Source of the DNA: Streptomyces mobaraensis
GTDB lineage: Bacteria > Actinomycetota > Actinomycetes > Streptomycetales > Streptomycetaceae
Reading direction: 5' to 3'
DNA: 64,000 bases
Assembly (NCBI RefSeq): GCF_020099395.1
Contig: NZ_CP083590.1
Span: 2,790,001 to 2,854,000, forward strand
A program made the translations under genes and the position numbers. The notes under the pieces were generated by a model. The model did no database searches, was not told where the DNA came from, and saw only the letters and a program-made list of their open reading frames with translations. Shown here piece after piece: positions 18,426-27,774 of this stretch. Every line of letters begins with the position of its first letter. The first letter of the stretch is position 1.

Positions 18426-19994
18426 ATGACCACGCCCACCCTGTCCCCGCCCAGCGCGGGCCCCCGCCCCGACCCCCGCCGCTGGTGGGCTCTGGGCGCG
18501 ATCGTCGCCTGCATGCTCGTCCTGGGCTTCGACGGCACGATCCTGAACGTGGCCCTGCCGACCATGGCCACCGAACTCGACGCCGACGCGGGCACCCTGC
18601 AGTGGATAGCCGACTCGTACCTCGTCGTCTTCGCGGCGCTCATGCTCCCCGCGGGCCTGCTGGGCGACCGCTTCGGCCGCCGCCGCACCCTCGTCGCCGG
18701 CCTCGTCCTCTTCCTCGCCGGCTCGCTCGTCGGGACCTTCGCGGAGGACGCGGGCACCGCCATCGCCGCCCGCTCGGTCATGGGGGTCGGCGCGGCCTTC
18801 ATCATGCCGCTCGCGATGTCCGTACTCCCCGCCCTCTTCACACCCGAGGAGCGGAGCAAGGCCATCGGGGCGGTCTCCGGCGCCTCCGCGCTCGGGCTGC
18901 CCCTCGGGCCGATCATCGGCGGGTTCCTGCTCGACCACTTCTGGTGGGGCTCGGTCTTCCTGGTCAACGTGCCGCTCGTCGGCGTGGCCGTCGTCGCCTG
19001 CCGCTTCCTGCTCCCGGAGATGAAGGACCCCGCGGCTCCCGGCGTCGACGGCCTCGCCACCGCGCTCACCGCCGGCGGCCTCGGAGCGCTCGTCTACGGC
19101 GTCACCGAGGGCCCCGACCGCGGCTGGACCTCCCCGGTCGTCCTCGGCACGCTCGCCGCCGCCGTCGTCCTGCTCACCCTGCTGACCCTGCGGTCACGCC
19201 GGCAGGTGCGGCCGATGCTCGACCTGACGCTGCTCCGGCACCGCGGCTTCCTGTGGAACTGCATCGCCGCCTCTCTGGCGATGTTCATCTTCACCGGCCT
19301 GCTGTTCGTCCTGCCCTCCTACCTCCAGACCGTGTGCGGCCACGACGCCTTCGGCACCGGTCTGCGCATGATCCCCATGCCCGTCGGCATGCTGATCGCC
19401 TCCCGGCTCGCTCCGCCGCTGACCCGGCGCGCGGGGGCGCGCGTCGTCATCCCCGCCGGACTCGTACTGCTCGGCCTGGGCGCGCTGCTCGGCAGCCGGA
19501 CCGCCGTCGGCGACGGCTACGCGTTCACCGCGGCCTGGCTGGTCCTGGCCGGTGCCGGCGTCGGAATCGCTCTGATCCCCGCCATGGACGGCGCCCTGGG
19601 CATGCTGCCCCGCGAACGGGTGGGCGTGGGTTCCGGTCTCCTCATGACGCTGCGCCAGGTCGCGGGCGCGATCGGCGTCGCGATCCTGGGCAGCCTGCTC
19701 ACCGCCGCGTACCGCGCGCGCCTGGAGACGCCCCGCGTGCCGGCCGCCGCCGCGGAGGCGGCCGAGGAATCGGTCATGGGGGCCCACCGGGTGGCGGCCG
19801 GGCTCGGCGACGCGGCCCTGACCCGCTCGGCGGACGCCGCCTACCTGCACGGCATGGACCTGGCCCTGCTGGCCTCCGGCGGCATCGCCTTCGCGGCGGC
19901 TCTCCTGATCGCCGCCTTCCTGCCCGGGACCCGCGCACGGGCGGTGATCGCACCCACCGCTGTGGCCGCGGAAACACCGAATGCCCGACAATGA
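18426..19994 (+). CDS. MFS multidrug exporter, DHA2 (EmrB/QacA) type
   Basis: Proton-driven drug efflux pump in the cytoplasmic membrane with 14 predicted helices. Motif A is present as GDRFGRRRTL after helix 2, motif B/C-like sequence occurs in ALGLPLGPIIGG, and LDGTILNVALPT-like LGFDGTILNVALPTM opens helix 1, all typical of DHA2 exporters. At 522 residues it is full length. GAGGAG sits about 7 nt before the ATG. Its stop overlaps the ATG of the downstream TetR gene as ATGA. The upstream nested palindrome suggests repression by that regulator and induction by a transported compound. The natural substrate is unknown. Confidence 0.92.
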   Translation: MTTPTLSPPSAGPRPDPRRWWALGAIVACMLVLGFDGTILNVALPTMATELDADAGTLQWIADSYLVVFAALMLPAGLLGDRFGRRRTLVAGLVLFLAGSLVGTFAEDAGTAIAARSVMGVGAAFIMPLAMSVLPALFTPEERSKAIGAVSGASALGLPLGPIIGGFLLDHFWWGSVFLVNVPLVGVAVVACRFLLPEMKDPAAPGVDGLATALTAGGLGALVYGVTEGPDRGWTSPVVLGTLAAAVVLLTLLTLRSRRQVRPMLDLTLLRHRGFLWNCIAASLAMFIFTGLLFVLPSYLQTVCGHDAFGTGLRMIPMPVGMLIASRLAPPLTRRAGARVVIPAGLVLLGLGALLGSRTAVGDGYAFTAAWLVLAGAGVGIALIPAMDGALGMLPRERVGVGSGLLMTLRQVAGAIGVAILGSLLTAAYRARLETPRVPAAAAEAAEESVMGAHRVAAGLGDAALTRSADAAYLHGMDLALLASGGIAFAAALLIAAFLPGTRARAVIAPTAVAAETPNARQ

Positions 19995-20623
19995 CGCTCA
20001 TGGCCTCCGCACAAACCTCCCCCACCACCCAGCCGGGCCCCCGGCTCGGGCTGCGCGAACGGAAGAAGATCCAGACCCGCCAGGCGATCCGCGACGCCGC
20101 CTACCGGCTCTTCGAGGAGCAGGGGTACGACGCGACGCCCGTGGACCAGATCGCGGAGGCCGCCGACGTCTCGCCCAGCACCGTCTTCCGGTACTTCCCG
20201 ACCAAGGAGGACATCGTCCTCACGGACGAGTACGACCCCCTTCTGGAGGCGGCGCTCCGGTCCCGCCCGGCCGACGAGCCCCCGCTCCGCGCGATCCGCA
20301 ACACCGTCCTGGAGGGCATGCGGGACATCCTCGGCACCGCCAGCCCCGAGATGCGAATGCGCAACCGGCTGATCCGGGACGTCCCCAGCCTGCGGGCCCG
20401 CGCCAGTGAGGGCGTGGGCGAGTCGGCGCGCCTCCTGCGTTCCGTCCTGGCCGAGCGCACCGGCCGCCCGGAGGACGACTTCGAACTGCGCGTCGTGACG
20501 ACCGCGGTGCTGGTCGTCATGCAGGAGGCCGTGATGGTGTGGGTGGACGAGGGCCAGGCCGGCGATCCGCTCGACTACCTGCGGCGCGCGCTGGACGTGC
20601 TGGAGCGGGGCCTCGCCCTCTGA
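19991..20623 (+). CDS. TetR family transcriptional regulator
   Basis: One-component repressor with an N-terminal TetR helix-turn-helix (IRDAAYRLFEEQGYDATPVDQIAEAADVS split over residues about 34-62, then STVFRYFPTKEDIV) and a C-terminal ligand domain of the MftR/TetR_C actinobacterial type. The ATG at 19991 overlaps the MFS stop (ATGA), giving 210 residues; an in-frame ATG at 20000 is a weaker alternative. Coupled expression with the exporter is the classic layout for an efflux pump whose regulator senses the pump substrate. It probably binds the palindrome at 18354-18402, an inference from position. Confidence 0.9.
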   Translation: MTLMASAQTSPTTQPGPRLGLRERKKIQTRQAIRDAAYRLFEEQGYDATPVDQIAEAADVSPSTVFRYFPTKEDIVLTDEYDPLLEAALRSRPADEPPLRAIRNTVLEGMRDILGTASPEMRMRNRLIRDVPSLRARASEGVGESARLLRSVLAERTGRPEDDFELRVVTTAVLVVMQEAVMVWVDEGQAGDPLDYLRRALDVLERGLAL

Positions 20624-20669
20624 ACGCCGTCCCCTCCACGGGGGGGTCACCTCTATACGGGGACGGGGG

Positions 20670-22712
20670 TCACCTCCCCCTCAGCTTCGCGGCGAGCTCC
20701 TCGGGGTCGGAGGTCGGCGCGTCGCAGGTGAAGCCGCGGCACACGTACGCGGCCGGGCGGCCGGCCAGCAGCGGCCGGTCCGCCAGCAGCGGCACCTCGG
20801 CGGCCGTCGCGGAGGCCGGTTCCCCCAGGGCGACGGCCAGCCCGGGCCGCTGGGAGAGCAGGGCGGTGCGGTGCAACTCCCGGGTGGCGGGGTCGTCGTG
20901 CGGCCCGACGACGGCGACCTCGTACGGCCCGTCGAGCAGCGCCTCCGCCACCGCCAGACCCCAGCCGATGAAGCGCGGCGCCTTGGGCCCGAGCGCCCGC
21001 ACCACACCGAGCGCCCGCTCGGCCGCCTCCCGGTGCGGCGCGCTCCCCGTGAGCGCCGCATAGGTCAGCAGGGCACCGGCGGCCGCGGTCCAACCCGACG
21101 GGGTGGCGTTGTCCGTCGGGTCCTGCGGGCGTCGGATGAGCGCCTCGGCGTCGTCCGCCGTGTCGAAGAGGGCGCCCTCCTCGTCGCGGAACCGGATTAG
21201 GACGGTGTCCAGCAGCAGTCCCGCGAAGTCCACCCAGACGCCCTCGCCGGTGACGGCGGACAGGGCGAGGAAGCCCTCGGCCACGTCCGCGTAGTCCTCC
21301 AGCACGCCCACGTGGCCACCGGCGACGCCGTCCAGGGAGGTGCGGAAGAGGCGCGCGTTCCAGTCCATGTGGGTGCGGACGAGCAGGTCGGCGGCGTCCG
21401 TCGCGGCCTGGACCAGGTCGGGGCGGTCGAAGTAGGCGCCGGTCTCGGCCAGTGCCGCGACGGCCAGGCCGTTCCATCCCGCCACGATCTTGTCGTCCCG
21501 GCCGGGCCGGGGCCGCCGGGCGCGGGCCGCCAGCAGCCGCTCCCGGATGGACGCGATCCGCTCGGCGTCCACGAGCCGCTCGCGGTCGGGCAGTTGGAGG
21601 ACGGAGGCCCCCTCTTCGAAGGTCCCCTCCTCGGTGACGCCGAAGTAGTCGACGGCCAGGTCGGCGTCCGCCTCCCCCAGCACCTCCCGGAGCTGCTCGG
21701 GGGTCCAGACGTAGTAGGCGCCCTCGCGGTGCCGGCCCTGCTCGTCGTCACTGTCCGCGTCCAGCGCGGAGGCGAAACCGCCCTGGTCGGTGCGCATCTC
21801 CCGGACCAGGAAGTCGGCGGTGTCCAGGGCCACCCGCCGGGCGAGCTCCGAGCCGGTGGCCCGCCACAGATGCGCGTAGACGCGGCACAGCAGCGCGTTG
21901 TCGTACAGCATCTTCTCGAAGTGCGGTACGACCCACCCGTTGTCCACGGAGTAGCGGGCGAAGCCGCCGCCCAGCTGGTCGTGGATCCCGCCGCGGGCCA
22001 TGGCCTCGCAGGTGGCCGTCACCATGTCCAGAGCGGCGGCGGACCCGGTGCGGACGTGGTGGCGCAGCAGGAACTCCAGCACCATGGACGGCGGGAACTT
22101 CGGTGCCCCGCCGAAACCACCGCGCACCGCGTCGAACTCGCGGGTCAGCGCCATCAGCGCCATGTGCAGCTCATCGGCCGTGGGCGGCTGCCCGCCGACG
22201 GCGGCGGTCAGGGGCCGTCGCGACAGATCCTCGACGATCCGCCCGGCCACCTCGCCGACCTCGTCCCGCCGGTCACGCCACGCGGCCGCCACCCCCTCCA
22301 GCACCTGCCGGAAGGAGGGCATCCCGTGCCGGGGGGCGGGCGGGAAGTACGTGCCGAAGTAGAAGGGTTCGGCATCGGGCGTCAGGAAGACGGTCATGGG
22401 CCAGCCGCCCTGCCCGGTGGCGGCCTGCACCGCCTCCATGTAGACCGCGTCGATGTCGGGCCGTTCCTCACGGTCGACCTTGACGGAGACGAAGTGCTCG
22501 TTGAGGTAGGCGGCGGTCTCCTCGTCCTCGAAACTCTCGCCGGCCATGACATGGCACCAGTGGCAACTGGAATAGCCGACGCTGAGCAGCACGGGGACGT
22601 CCCGGCGCCGGGCTTCCGCGAAGGCCTCGGGGGACCAGGGCCACCAGTCGACCGGATTGTCGACGTGCTGGAGGAGGTAAGGGGACGTCTCGTGCGCCAG
22701 GCGGTTCGGCAT
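20670..22712 (-). CDS. DUF255 thioredoxin-domain protein (YyaL/SSP411-like)
   Basis: Large cytosolic protein of unknown biochemical role found from bacteria to man (spermatogenesis-associated protein 20). Residues 1-165 are the thioredoxin-like DUF255 domain beginning [20 protein letters not shown]; the redox pair Cys50/Cys53 lies in SSCHWCHVM. The remainder is an alpha/alpha-barrel domain like N-acylglucosamine 2-epimerases and cellobiose epimerases ([33 protein letters not shown]). At 680 residues it is full length. The ATG at 22712 has GGAGGC close upstream. Whether it acts as a redox enzyme or a sugar enzyme is not settled. It is transcribed away from the STAND ATPase gene. Confidence 0.88.
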   Translation of the reverse strand: MPNRLAHETSPYLLQHVDNPVDWWPWSPEAFAEARRRDVPVLLSVGYSSCHWCHVMAGESFEDEETAAYLNEHFVSVKVDREERPDIDAVYMEAVQAATGQGGWPMTVFLTPDAEPFYFGTYFPPAPRHGMPSFRQVLEGVAAAWRDRRDEVGEVAGRIVEDLSRRPLTAAVGGQPPTADELHMALMALTREFDAVRGGFGGAPKFPPSMVLEFLLRHHVRTGSAAALDMVTATCEAMARGGIHDQLGGGFARYSVDNGWVVPHFEKMLYDNALLCRVYAHLWRATGSELARRVALDTADFLVREMRTDQGGFASALDADSDDEQGRHREGAYYVWTPEQLREVLGEADADLAVDYFGVTEEGTFEEGASVLQLPDRERLVDAERIASIRERLLAARARRPRPGRDDKIVAGWNGLAVAALAETGAYFDRPDLVQAATDAADLLVRTHMDWNARLFRTSLDGVAGGHVGVLEDYADVAEGFLALSAVTGEGVWVDFAGLLLDTVLIRFRDEEGALFDTADDAEALIRRPQDPTDNATPSGWTAAAGALLTYAALTGSAPHREAAERALGVVRALGPKAPRFIGWGLAVAEALLDGPYEVAVVGPHDDPATRELHRTALLSQRPGLAVALGEPASATAAEVPLLADRPLLAGRPAAYVCRGFTCDAPTSDPEELAAKLRGR

Positions 22713-22833
22713 GCCTCCATCCTTCCCCAACAGGAGCCCCGGCCGTCTCATTCGGCACCCCGACTCTCCCCCCGGCTTCCCCTGACAGAACCCTGATGGG
22801 CCCCGGCCACTCCCCTGAGACCGTTCGGCCGGG

Positions 22834-22856
22834 TTTTCCACAGGGGGTTATCCACA
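22834..22856 (+). promoter_or_regulatory. Two DnaA-box-like sites in direct orientation
   Basis: TTTTCCACA (22834-22842) and TTATCCACA (22848-22856), 14 bp start to start. The second is identical to the strongest E. coli DnaA box, and both fit the looser Streptomyces pattern ending TCCACA. They are each followed by GG and lie in the divergent region before the STAND ATPase gene. No other boxes cluster here and no dnaA/dnaN genes are near, so this is not oriC. Confidence 0.5.
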
Positions 22857-22930
22857 GGCCTGCCGGAATCCTCTTCGAGGCGGAACACTGGGACGCCTTC
22901 AGCATTCGCTGGTCGAAGGGGGGACGGCAC

Positions 22931-25900
22931 ATGCAGAACTCGCTGACCGCGCTGCGGCAGGACCACCGCGCGGAAGTCGAGGGCCTGCTGGAGCGGGCGA
23001 TCGGGGAGGAGGTGCGGCGGTCGGGTGGGCGTGTCGACGGTGATGTGCTGCTGCGGCGGGCGCGCGAGGAGTTGGACGCGCTGGCCCGGGCGGCGGCCGA
23101 GGAGTACGCGGCGTACGTCCGGGCGCTGGACGAGGAGGCCGCGGCCGTCGGGCCGTTGTCCGCGCGCTTGTCGGGGGCCGCGCTCGGTACGCCCATGCTG
23201 GTGACGGCCGTGACGGCGGTGACGGCCCTCGGGGCCGATCTGGGGTACGGGACGTCCACGGGCACCGCCGTCAGCACGGCGGTGGCGGTGGCCCTCGCGG
23301 GCTCCGTGGCGACGCTCGCGAAGCTGACGGCCGGCCATTGGCCGGCCCGTCACCGACGGGCCGGGCTGCGCGGACAGCCGGGCGGGGCAGAGCAGTTGAG
23401 ACTTCAGTGGCGGACGGCGGTGGAGGTACGGGGTATCCGGCCGTTCCTCGACCGGCAGCGGATGCTTCAGGGAGCGAACAACGGCAAAAGCCCGGCGGGG
23501 AGCAAGCCGGGGACGGGCGGTTCGTCGCGAGGGCCGCAACTGCGCGGCGGCGACCGCAGCGCGATGGCCCGGCAGCGCAGCCTCCTGGCCCGTTCCTTCG
23601 ATGATCTCCCGCAGGACGACGGGGTGTTCGCCGGGCGTAAGGCCCAGGTGGACCGGATCGCCCAGTGGGTGCGCCAGGCCCGGGCGAGCACCGAGACGAA
23701 ACCGACGGTCGTGGTGCTGCACGGTCCGCCGGGGGTGGGCCGGTCCGCGTTGGCGCTGCGCGCCGCACATCAACTGCGGGATCAGTTCCGGGGCGCCTGC
23801 CTGGTGGATCTGCGCGGCGAGAGCCAGGAGGAGCCGCCGCTGCCGACCCGCGACGCGCTGCTGCACCTGCTCAACCGGCTCGGCGCCCCTCGCGACCAGT
23901 TGCTTTTCCGGGAACGCTCCTCGCGCGAGCAGCACCTCAGGCGGCTGTCCGAGGTGTACCACAAGCACCTCGCCCGGCTGCCGGTGACGATCGTGCTGGA
24001 CGACGCGTCCGACGCGGAGCAGGTGCGCGCCCTGGTGCCCGACCGGTCGGAGAGCCTGGTGCTGGTCACCTCCCGCGAGCCGCTGGAGCTGCCGACCGAG
24101 TTGGAGGCGTGGGTGCACCAGCTGGAGGTCGGCCCGCTGGACGAGGCGGGCGCGGAGGAACTGCTGCGCTCGGTCACCGCGCCGGAGGAGGAACGCGAGG
24201 ACGGCACCGCACAGGAGGACGAACTGTACGACGCCCAGTCGCTCACCCGCGTAAGGGAGTTGTGCGGCGGTCTGCCGCTGGCCCTGCGAGTGGCCGGGTC
24301 CTCGCTCGGCGCGCGGACGCCGCGCGCGCTGGCCGTGGAGCTGGAGGCGGCGGGCCAGAACGGTCCGGTGGAACGGGCCCTGTGGCTGCGCTACATGGAC
24401 CAGGGAGAGGACGCCCGGCGGCTGCTGCGGCGGCTCGCGCTGGCCGGCCGGGCGTCCCTGGGCGCGGCCGCCGCGGCGGCCCTGCTCGCGGCCGACGGCC
24501 AGGAGGCGACGCAGCGGCTGACGGAGCTGGCACGGGCCGGGCTGATCGAACCGGTGCGCCCCGGGCGCTACCGGATGCACGATCTGGTACGGGACTTCGC
24601 GCACGCGCGGCTGCACGAGGAAGAGGATCCCGGGGAGCGGGGGGCGGCCCAGGAGCGGCTGATCCGCAGTTATGCCGAGCTCGCCGACACGGTCATCCGA
24701 ATGGTGGACGGCAAGACGTCGACGCGCGCGGACATGTTCTCCCAAGGCGCGGCCGGAGGCCACGGATTCCCGTCGCTGGACGCGGCCCTGCGCTGGCTGG
24801 ACGACGAGTCGAGTTTCATCACGGCCGCGCTCCGGCACGCGGAGGGCGTCGACCAGTCGGCGGTGCTGCACCTGCTGGGCGCCCTGTGCGACTACTGCCT
24901 GCTCCGCGGGGACCTTTACCGGCTCGGCGAGCTGAGCGAGCTGACGCAGGCCACGGACCGGGAGTTGCTGACCCGCTCCGTGCAGTGGCGCACGGGTGTG
25001 GCCGCCCGGCAGCTCGGTGAGCTGGACACTTCCCGGACGACGCTGACGTCGGTGGTGGACCTGTACCTCGACGCCCAGCACCACGCGGGCGCGGCACGGG
25101 CCCTGCGCGACCTGGGCATCACCCTCCAGCACCAGGGGAACCTCAAGGAGGCCGCGGCGAAGCTGCGAGAGGCGCTGGAGTTGCAGGCGGCCCCCGAGCT
25201 GAGCGGTGACCGGGCGTGGACGATGCACGCGCTGGCCGCGGTGGAGCGCGACCGCGGCCGGCTGGCGGAGGCGCTGGACCTGCTGGCCGTGGCGCTGGAG
25301 CTGCACCGGGAGAGCGAAAGCCTGCACGGCCAGGCGTGGGCGCACTTCCAGCTGGGCCAGGTACGGCTGCGCATGGGCCGCCCCGAGCCGGCGGAGGCCG
25401 AGCTGCGCCAGGCGCTGGAGCTGTACGGGCGGACGCAGGACGGTCGGGGCGCGGCGTGGGCCCTCACCCAGCTGGCGCGGGGCCGGCTGATAGCCGGGGA
25501 CGCGGCGGCGGCCGTGGAGGGTCTCCGGCAGGCCGTCTCCCGGCACCGGGAGCACGAGGACGCGCGGGGTGAGGCGTGGACCCTGTTCTACCTGGGCCAG
25601 GCCCTGGAGGAGCTGGGCGATCTGCCGGCCGCGCTGCGGGAGCTGGAACGGGCCCGGACGATGTTCAACCGGATGCGTGACGTGTACGGGCTGGCCTGTG
25701 CCCGTCACCACTCGGCGCGGGTCACCCGCGACCAGCGGGCGGCCCAGACGGGGAGCCTGCGGAACAGCGGTTTCGCCCGGCAGCTGCTCCAGGACGCGCG
25801 GCTGGACTTCCAGCGGGTGGGCGTCGCGCACGGCGAGGCGTGGTCGTGCCTGGAGCTGGCGGTGGTCGACGCGGGGAACGGGAGGCTGGAGCAGGCGCTG

Positions 25901-26233
25901 GAGCTGACGGAGGAGGCGGAGCGGCTGTTCACCGGGTTCGGCGACCGGCGCGGCGAGAGCTGGGCGCGTTTCCTGCGCTGCACCTTGCTGCCGTTCGTGT
26001 CACCGGGCGGCTCGGTGGTGGGCGCGGCCGTCGCCGGGGAGGACCTGGCCCGCCTGCGGCGCGAGCTGCGGGGTGCGGACTGGGCCGTGGACCCGGCTCT
26101 GGAGCAGTACGCGGAGGCGTACGCGCTGGTGCTGGAGCGCGGGGTGGAGCCGGAGACCGGGTGGCAGGCGTGGCGCCTGGGCATGGTGCCGGGACGGCGG
26201 GCACGGGAGGTGATGGCCGTGCTGCCGCGTTGA
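22931..26233 (+). CDS. STAND/NB-ARC ATPase with membrane-like N-terminus and TPR repeats
   Basis: Large 1100-residue signal-transduction ATPase. Residues 1-75 are helical and charged, 84-101 and 110-132 are hydrophobic and may be two membrane helices, 140-235 look disordered. The NB-ARC core follows: Walker A GPPGVGRS (265-272) has Arg271 where the family has Lys; VLDD (355-358) is Walker B, GLPL (447-450) and MHD (549-551, in YRMHDLVRDFAH) are intact. From about 690 to 1010 there are TPR-like repeats (AWAHFQLGQVRLRMGRPEPA and relatives). AAGGGGGG precedes the ATG. Such proteins include AfsR-like regulators and NLR-like defence ATPases, but no DNA-binding or nuclease domain is visible here. 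The N-terminal domain would be the effector. Role unknown. Confidence 0.85.
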   Translation: MQNSLTALRQDHRAEVEGLLERAIGEEVRRSGGRVDGDVLLRRAREELDALARAAAEEYAAYVRALDEEAAAVGPLSARLSGAALGTPMLVTAVTAVTALGADLGYGTSTGTAVSTAVAVALAGSVATLAKLTAGHWPARHRRAGLRGQPGGAEQLRLQWRTAVEVRGIRPFLDRQRMLQGANNGKSPAGSKPGTGGSSRGPQLRGGDRSAMARQRSLLARSFDDLPQDDGVFAGRKAQVDRIAQWVRQARASTETKPTVVVLHGPPGVGRSALALRAAHQLRDQFRGACLVDLRGESQEEPPLPTRDALLHLLNRLGAPRDQLLFRERSSREQHLRRLSEVYHKHLARLPVTIVLDDASDAEQVRALVPDRSESLVLVTSREPLELPTELEAWVHQLEVGPLDEAGAEELLRSVTAPEEEREDGTAQEDELYDAQSLTRVRELCGGLPLALRVAGSSLGARTPRALAVELEAAGQNGPVERALWLRYMDQGEDARRLLRRLALAGRASLGAAAAAALLAADGQEATQRLTELARAGLIEPVRPGRYRMHDLVRDFAHARLHEEEDPGERGAAQERLIRSYAELADTVIRMVDGKTSTRADMFSQGAAGGHGFPSLDAALRWLDDESSFITAALRHAEGVDQSAVLHLLGALCDYCLLRGDLYRLGELSELTQATDRELLTRSVQWRTGVAARQLGELDTSRTTLTSVVDLYLDAQHHAGAARALRDLGITLQHQGNLKEAAAKLREALELQAAPELSGDRAWTMHALAAVERDRGRLAEALDLLAVALELHRESESLHGQAWAHFQLGQVRLRMGRPEPAEAELRQALELYGRTQDGRGAAWALTQLARGRLIAGDAAAAVEGLRQAVSRHREHEDARGEAWTLFYLGQALEELGDLPAALRELERARTMFNRMRDVYGLACARHHSARVTRDQRAAQTGSLRNSGFARQLLQDARLDFQRVGVAHGEAWSCLELAVVDAGNGRLEQALELTEEAERLFTGFGDRRGESWARFLRCTLLPFVSPGGSVVGAAVAGEDLARLRRELRGADWAVDPALEQYAEAYALVLERGVEPETGWQAWRLGMVPGRRAREVMAVLPR

Positions 26234-26314
26234 GATCGAGCCGTCGCGTGCGAGGGCGTACCGGCGCGTCGGAGCCGTCTGCCGCCGCGCGCCGAAGGCG
26301 TGCGGACGTGTCGG

Positions 26315-26387
26315 AAGCGTGCCGCAGCCGCCGCTGCCAAGGGCGTCCCGGCGTGCTGAAAGCGTGCCGCAGCCGCCGCTGCCAAGG
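26315..26387. repeat. 28-bp direct repeat with 45-bp period
   Basis: The 28 bp starting AAGCGTGCCGCAGCCGCCGC occur at 26315-26342 and again, identically, at 26360-26387. They lie in the 270-nt gap between the convergent STAND ATPase and small membrane protein genes. No gene is seen in this gap. The repeat looks like a recent tandem duplication with a decayed spacer. Confidence 0.75.
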
Positions 26388-26502
26388 CAGGCCGACGCGC
26401 GGAAGCGTGCTGCCGTCGCGTCGCGGCCCTCCCACCGCGCAGGTCCGGACCGTCCGGATGCCCGCGTGGCGGGCGGCCGGGCGGTTCGGTCCCGCCGCGG
26501 GG

Positions 26503-26796
26503 TCAGGCGGAGGGCTTGCCGCCCGCCGCCGGTGTCGCCTCGTCTGCGGTAGCCGCGGCGGTGGTGGCGGACACGGCGGCGGGCGCCGGGGCGGCGCCCT
26601 CGGGCGCCTCCTCGAAGGACACCCGCTTCATGTGCTTCGTCATGCTCTTCATCAGCAGCCACACGGCGGCACCGATGACGGCGAAGACGATGAAGCCCAG
26701 GACACCGGGGGTGACCTTGCTCTTGTCGAGGTCGTCCCCGGCGGCGGCGAGCGGCACCAAGTGGGTGGCGGCGAAGGAGGCAGTCGCGCTCATCAT
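26503..26796 (-). CDS. Small single-helix membrane protein next to mca
   Basis: Unnamed 97-residue protein. One clear membrane helix (VLGFIVFAVIGAAVWLLMKSM) follows a short N-terminus; after it comes a basic MTKHMKRV stretch, then an acidic and Ala/Pro/Thr-rich tail, so the tail is probably cytosolic. It starts 4 nt after the mca stop on the same strand, with ATGATG as the start (26796 or 26793) and no independent ribosome binding site, so it is probably coupled to mca. I recall small membrane proteins of this kind behind mca in other Streptomyces, but no function is known to me. Confidence 0.75.
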   Translation of the reverse strand: MMSATASFAATHLVPLAAAGDDLDKSKVTPGVLGFIVFAVIGAAVWLLMKSMTKHMKRVSFEEAPEGAAPAPAAVSATTAAATADEATPAAGGKPSA

Positions 26797-26800
26797 GGGC

Positions 26801-27670
26801 TCAATTGTTGCGGATGCCCGCGAAGAGGTCGTCCTCGGGGAGGGACGTGCCGACGAGCGACTTGGCGAGCTCGTACTCCTCGGTGGGCCACACCTCCCGC
26901 TGGAGGTCCAGCGGCACCTTGAACCAACCGCCGTCCGGGTCGATCTGCGTGGCGTGGGCGATCAGCGCCTTGTCGCGGATCTCGAAGAAGTCGCCGCAGG
27001 GGACGAAGGTGGTGAGGTTGCGCTCCCGGCCCATCGTGTGCCAGCGCTCCAGCCACTCCCCGTAGGGCGACTCCATGCCGCGCTCCAGCAGCGCGTCGTG
27101 CAGCGCCTGGGTGCGCGGCCGGTTGAAGCCCTGGTTGTAGTAGAGCTTCAGCGGCTGCCAGGGCTCGCCGGCCTCGGGGTAGCGCGAGGGGTCGCCGGCC
27201 GCCTCGAAGGCCACCATCGAGATCTTGTGGGTCATGATGTGGTCGGGGTGCGGATAACCGCCGTTCTCGTCGTACGTGGTGATCACGTGCGGCTTGAACT
27301 CGCGGATCAGCTTGACCAGCGCACCGGCCGCCTCGTCCACGTCCTGGAGGGCGAAGCAGCCCTCGGGCAGCGGGGGCAGCGGGTCGCCCTCGGGGAGGCC
27401 GGAGTCCACATAGCCCAGCCACTCCTGTTTGACGCCCAGGATGTCCCGGGCCTCCGCCATCTCCTTGGCCCGGACCTCGTGGATGTGCTCCTCGATGTAG
27501 GGGTCCCCCTGGAGCTTGGGGTTGAGGATGGAACCGCGCTCCCCACCCGTGCAGGTGGCGACCAGCACGTCCACCCCCTCGGACACGTACTTGGCCATCG
27601 TGGCCGCGCCCTTGCTCGACTCATCGTCGGGGTGGGCGTGAACGGCCATCATTCGCAGCTGCTCAGTCAA
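26801..27670 (-). CDS. mca: Mycothiol S-conjugate amidase
   Basis: Zinc-dependent LmbE/GlcNAc-PI deacetylase-family enzyme of the cytosol. It cleaves mycothiol S-conjugates of electrophiles and antibiotics, releasing a mercapturic acid for export and GlcN-Ins for mycothiol recycling. The zinc motif is HAHPDDES (residues 11-18), with GGYPHPDHIMTH as the third-ligand region; length 289 fits Mca rather than the MshB deacetylase. The TTG at 27670 is chosen over the GTG at 27688, which lacks a spaced ribosome binding site; GAGG lies 8 nt before the TTG. A TATAGG hexamer (minus strand, near 27709) may be the -10. The small membrane protein gene follows directly. Confidence 0.93.
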   Translation of the reverse strand: MTEQLRMMAVHAHPDDESSKGAATMAKYVSEGVDVLVATCTGGERGSILNPKLQGDPYIEEHIHEVRAKEMAEARDILGVKQEWLGYVDSGLPEGDPLPPLPEGCFALQDVDEAAGALVKLIREFKPHVITTYDENGGYPHPDHIMTHKISMVAFEAAGDPSRYPEAGEPWQPLKLYYNQGFNRPRTQALHDALLERGMESPYGEWLERWHTMGRERNLTTFVPCGDFFEIRDKALIAHATQIDPDGGWFKVPLDLQREVWPTEEYELAKSLVGTSLPEDDLFAGIRNN

Positions 27671-27774
27671 GGCTCGATCCTCAGTCACTCGTCTCGGCAG
27701 ACGCCTCCTATAGTGACCGAAGCGGGAGCCGTTTCATTCCGCGTTCACAAATCGGCGTCCGGGAGGCGATGATC

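Noticed and set aside
22834..22856. Replication origin
   Set aside because: Only two boxes and no dnaA, dnaN or AT-rich unwinding region nearby.
22748..25831. A 1027-codon open frame on the minus strand inside the STAND ATPase gene
   Set aside because: It is antisense to a gene with clear P-loop, GLPL and MHD motifs, has Arg/Gln/Leu-rich composition without any domain, and merely reflects high GC3.
22931..26233. STAND ATPase as a proven anti-phage system
   Set aside because: No nuclease, protease or TIR effector is visible and no defence genes lie nearby; only a hypothesis is justified.
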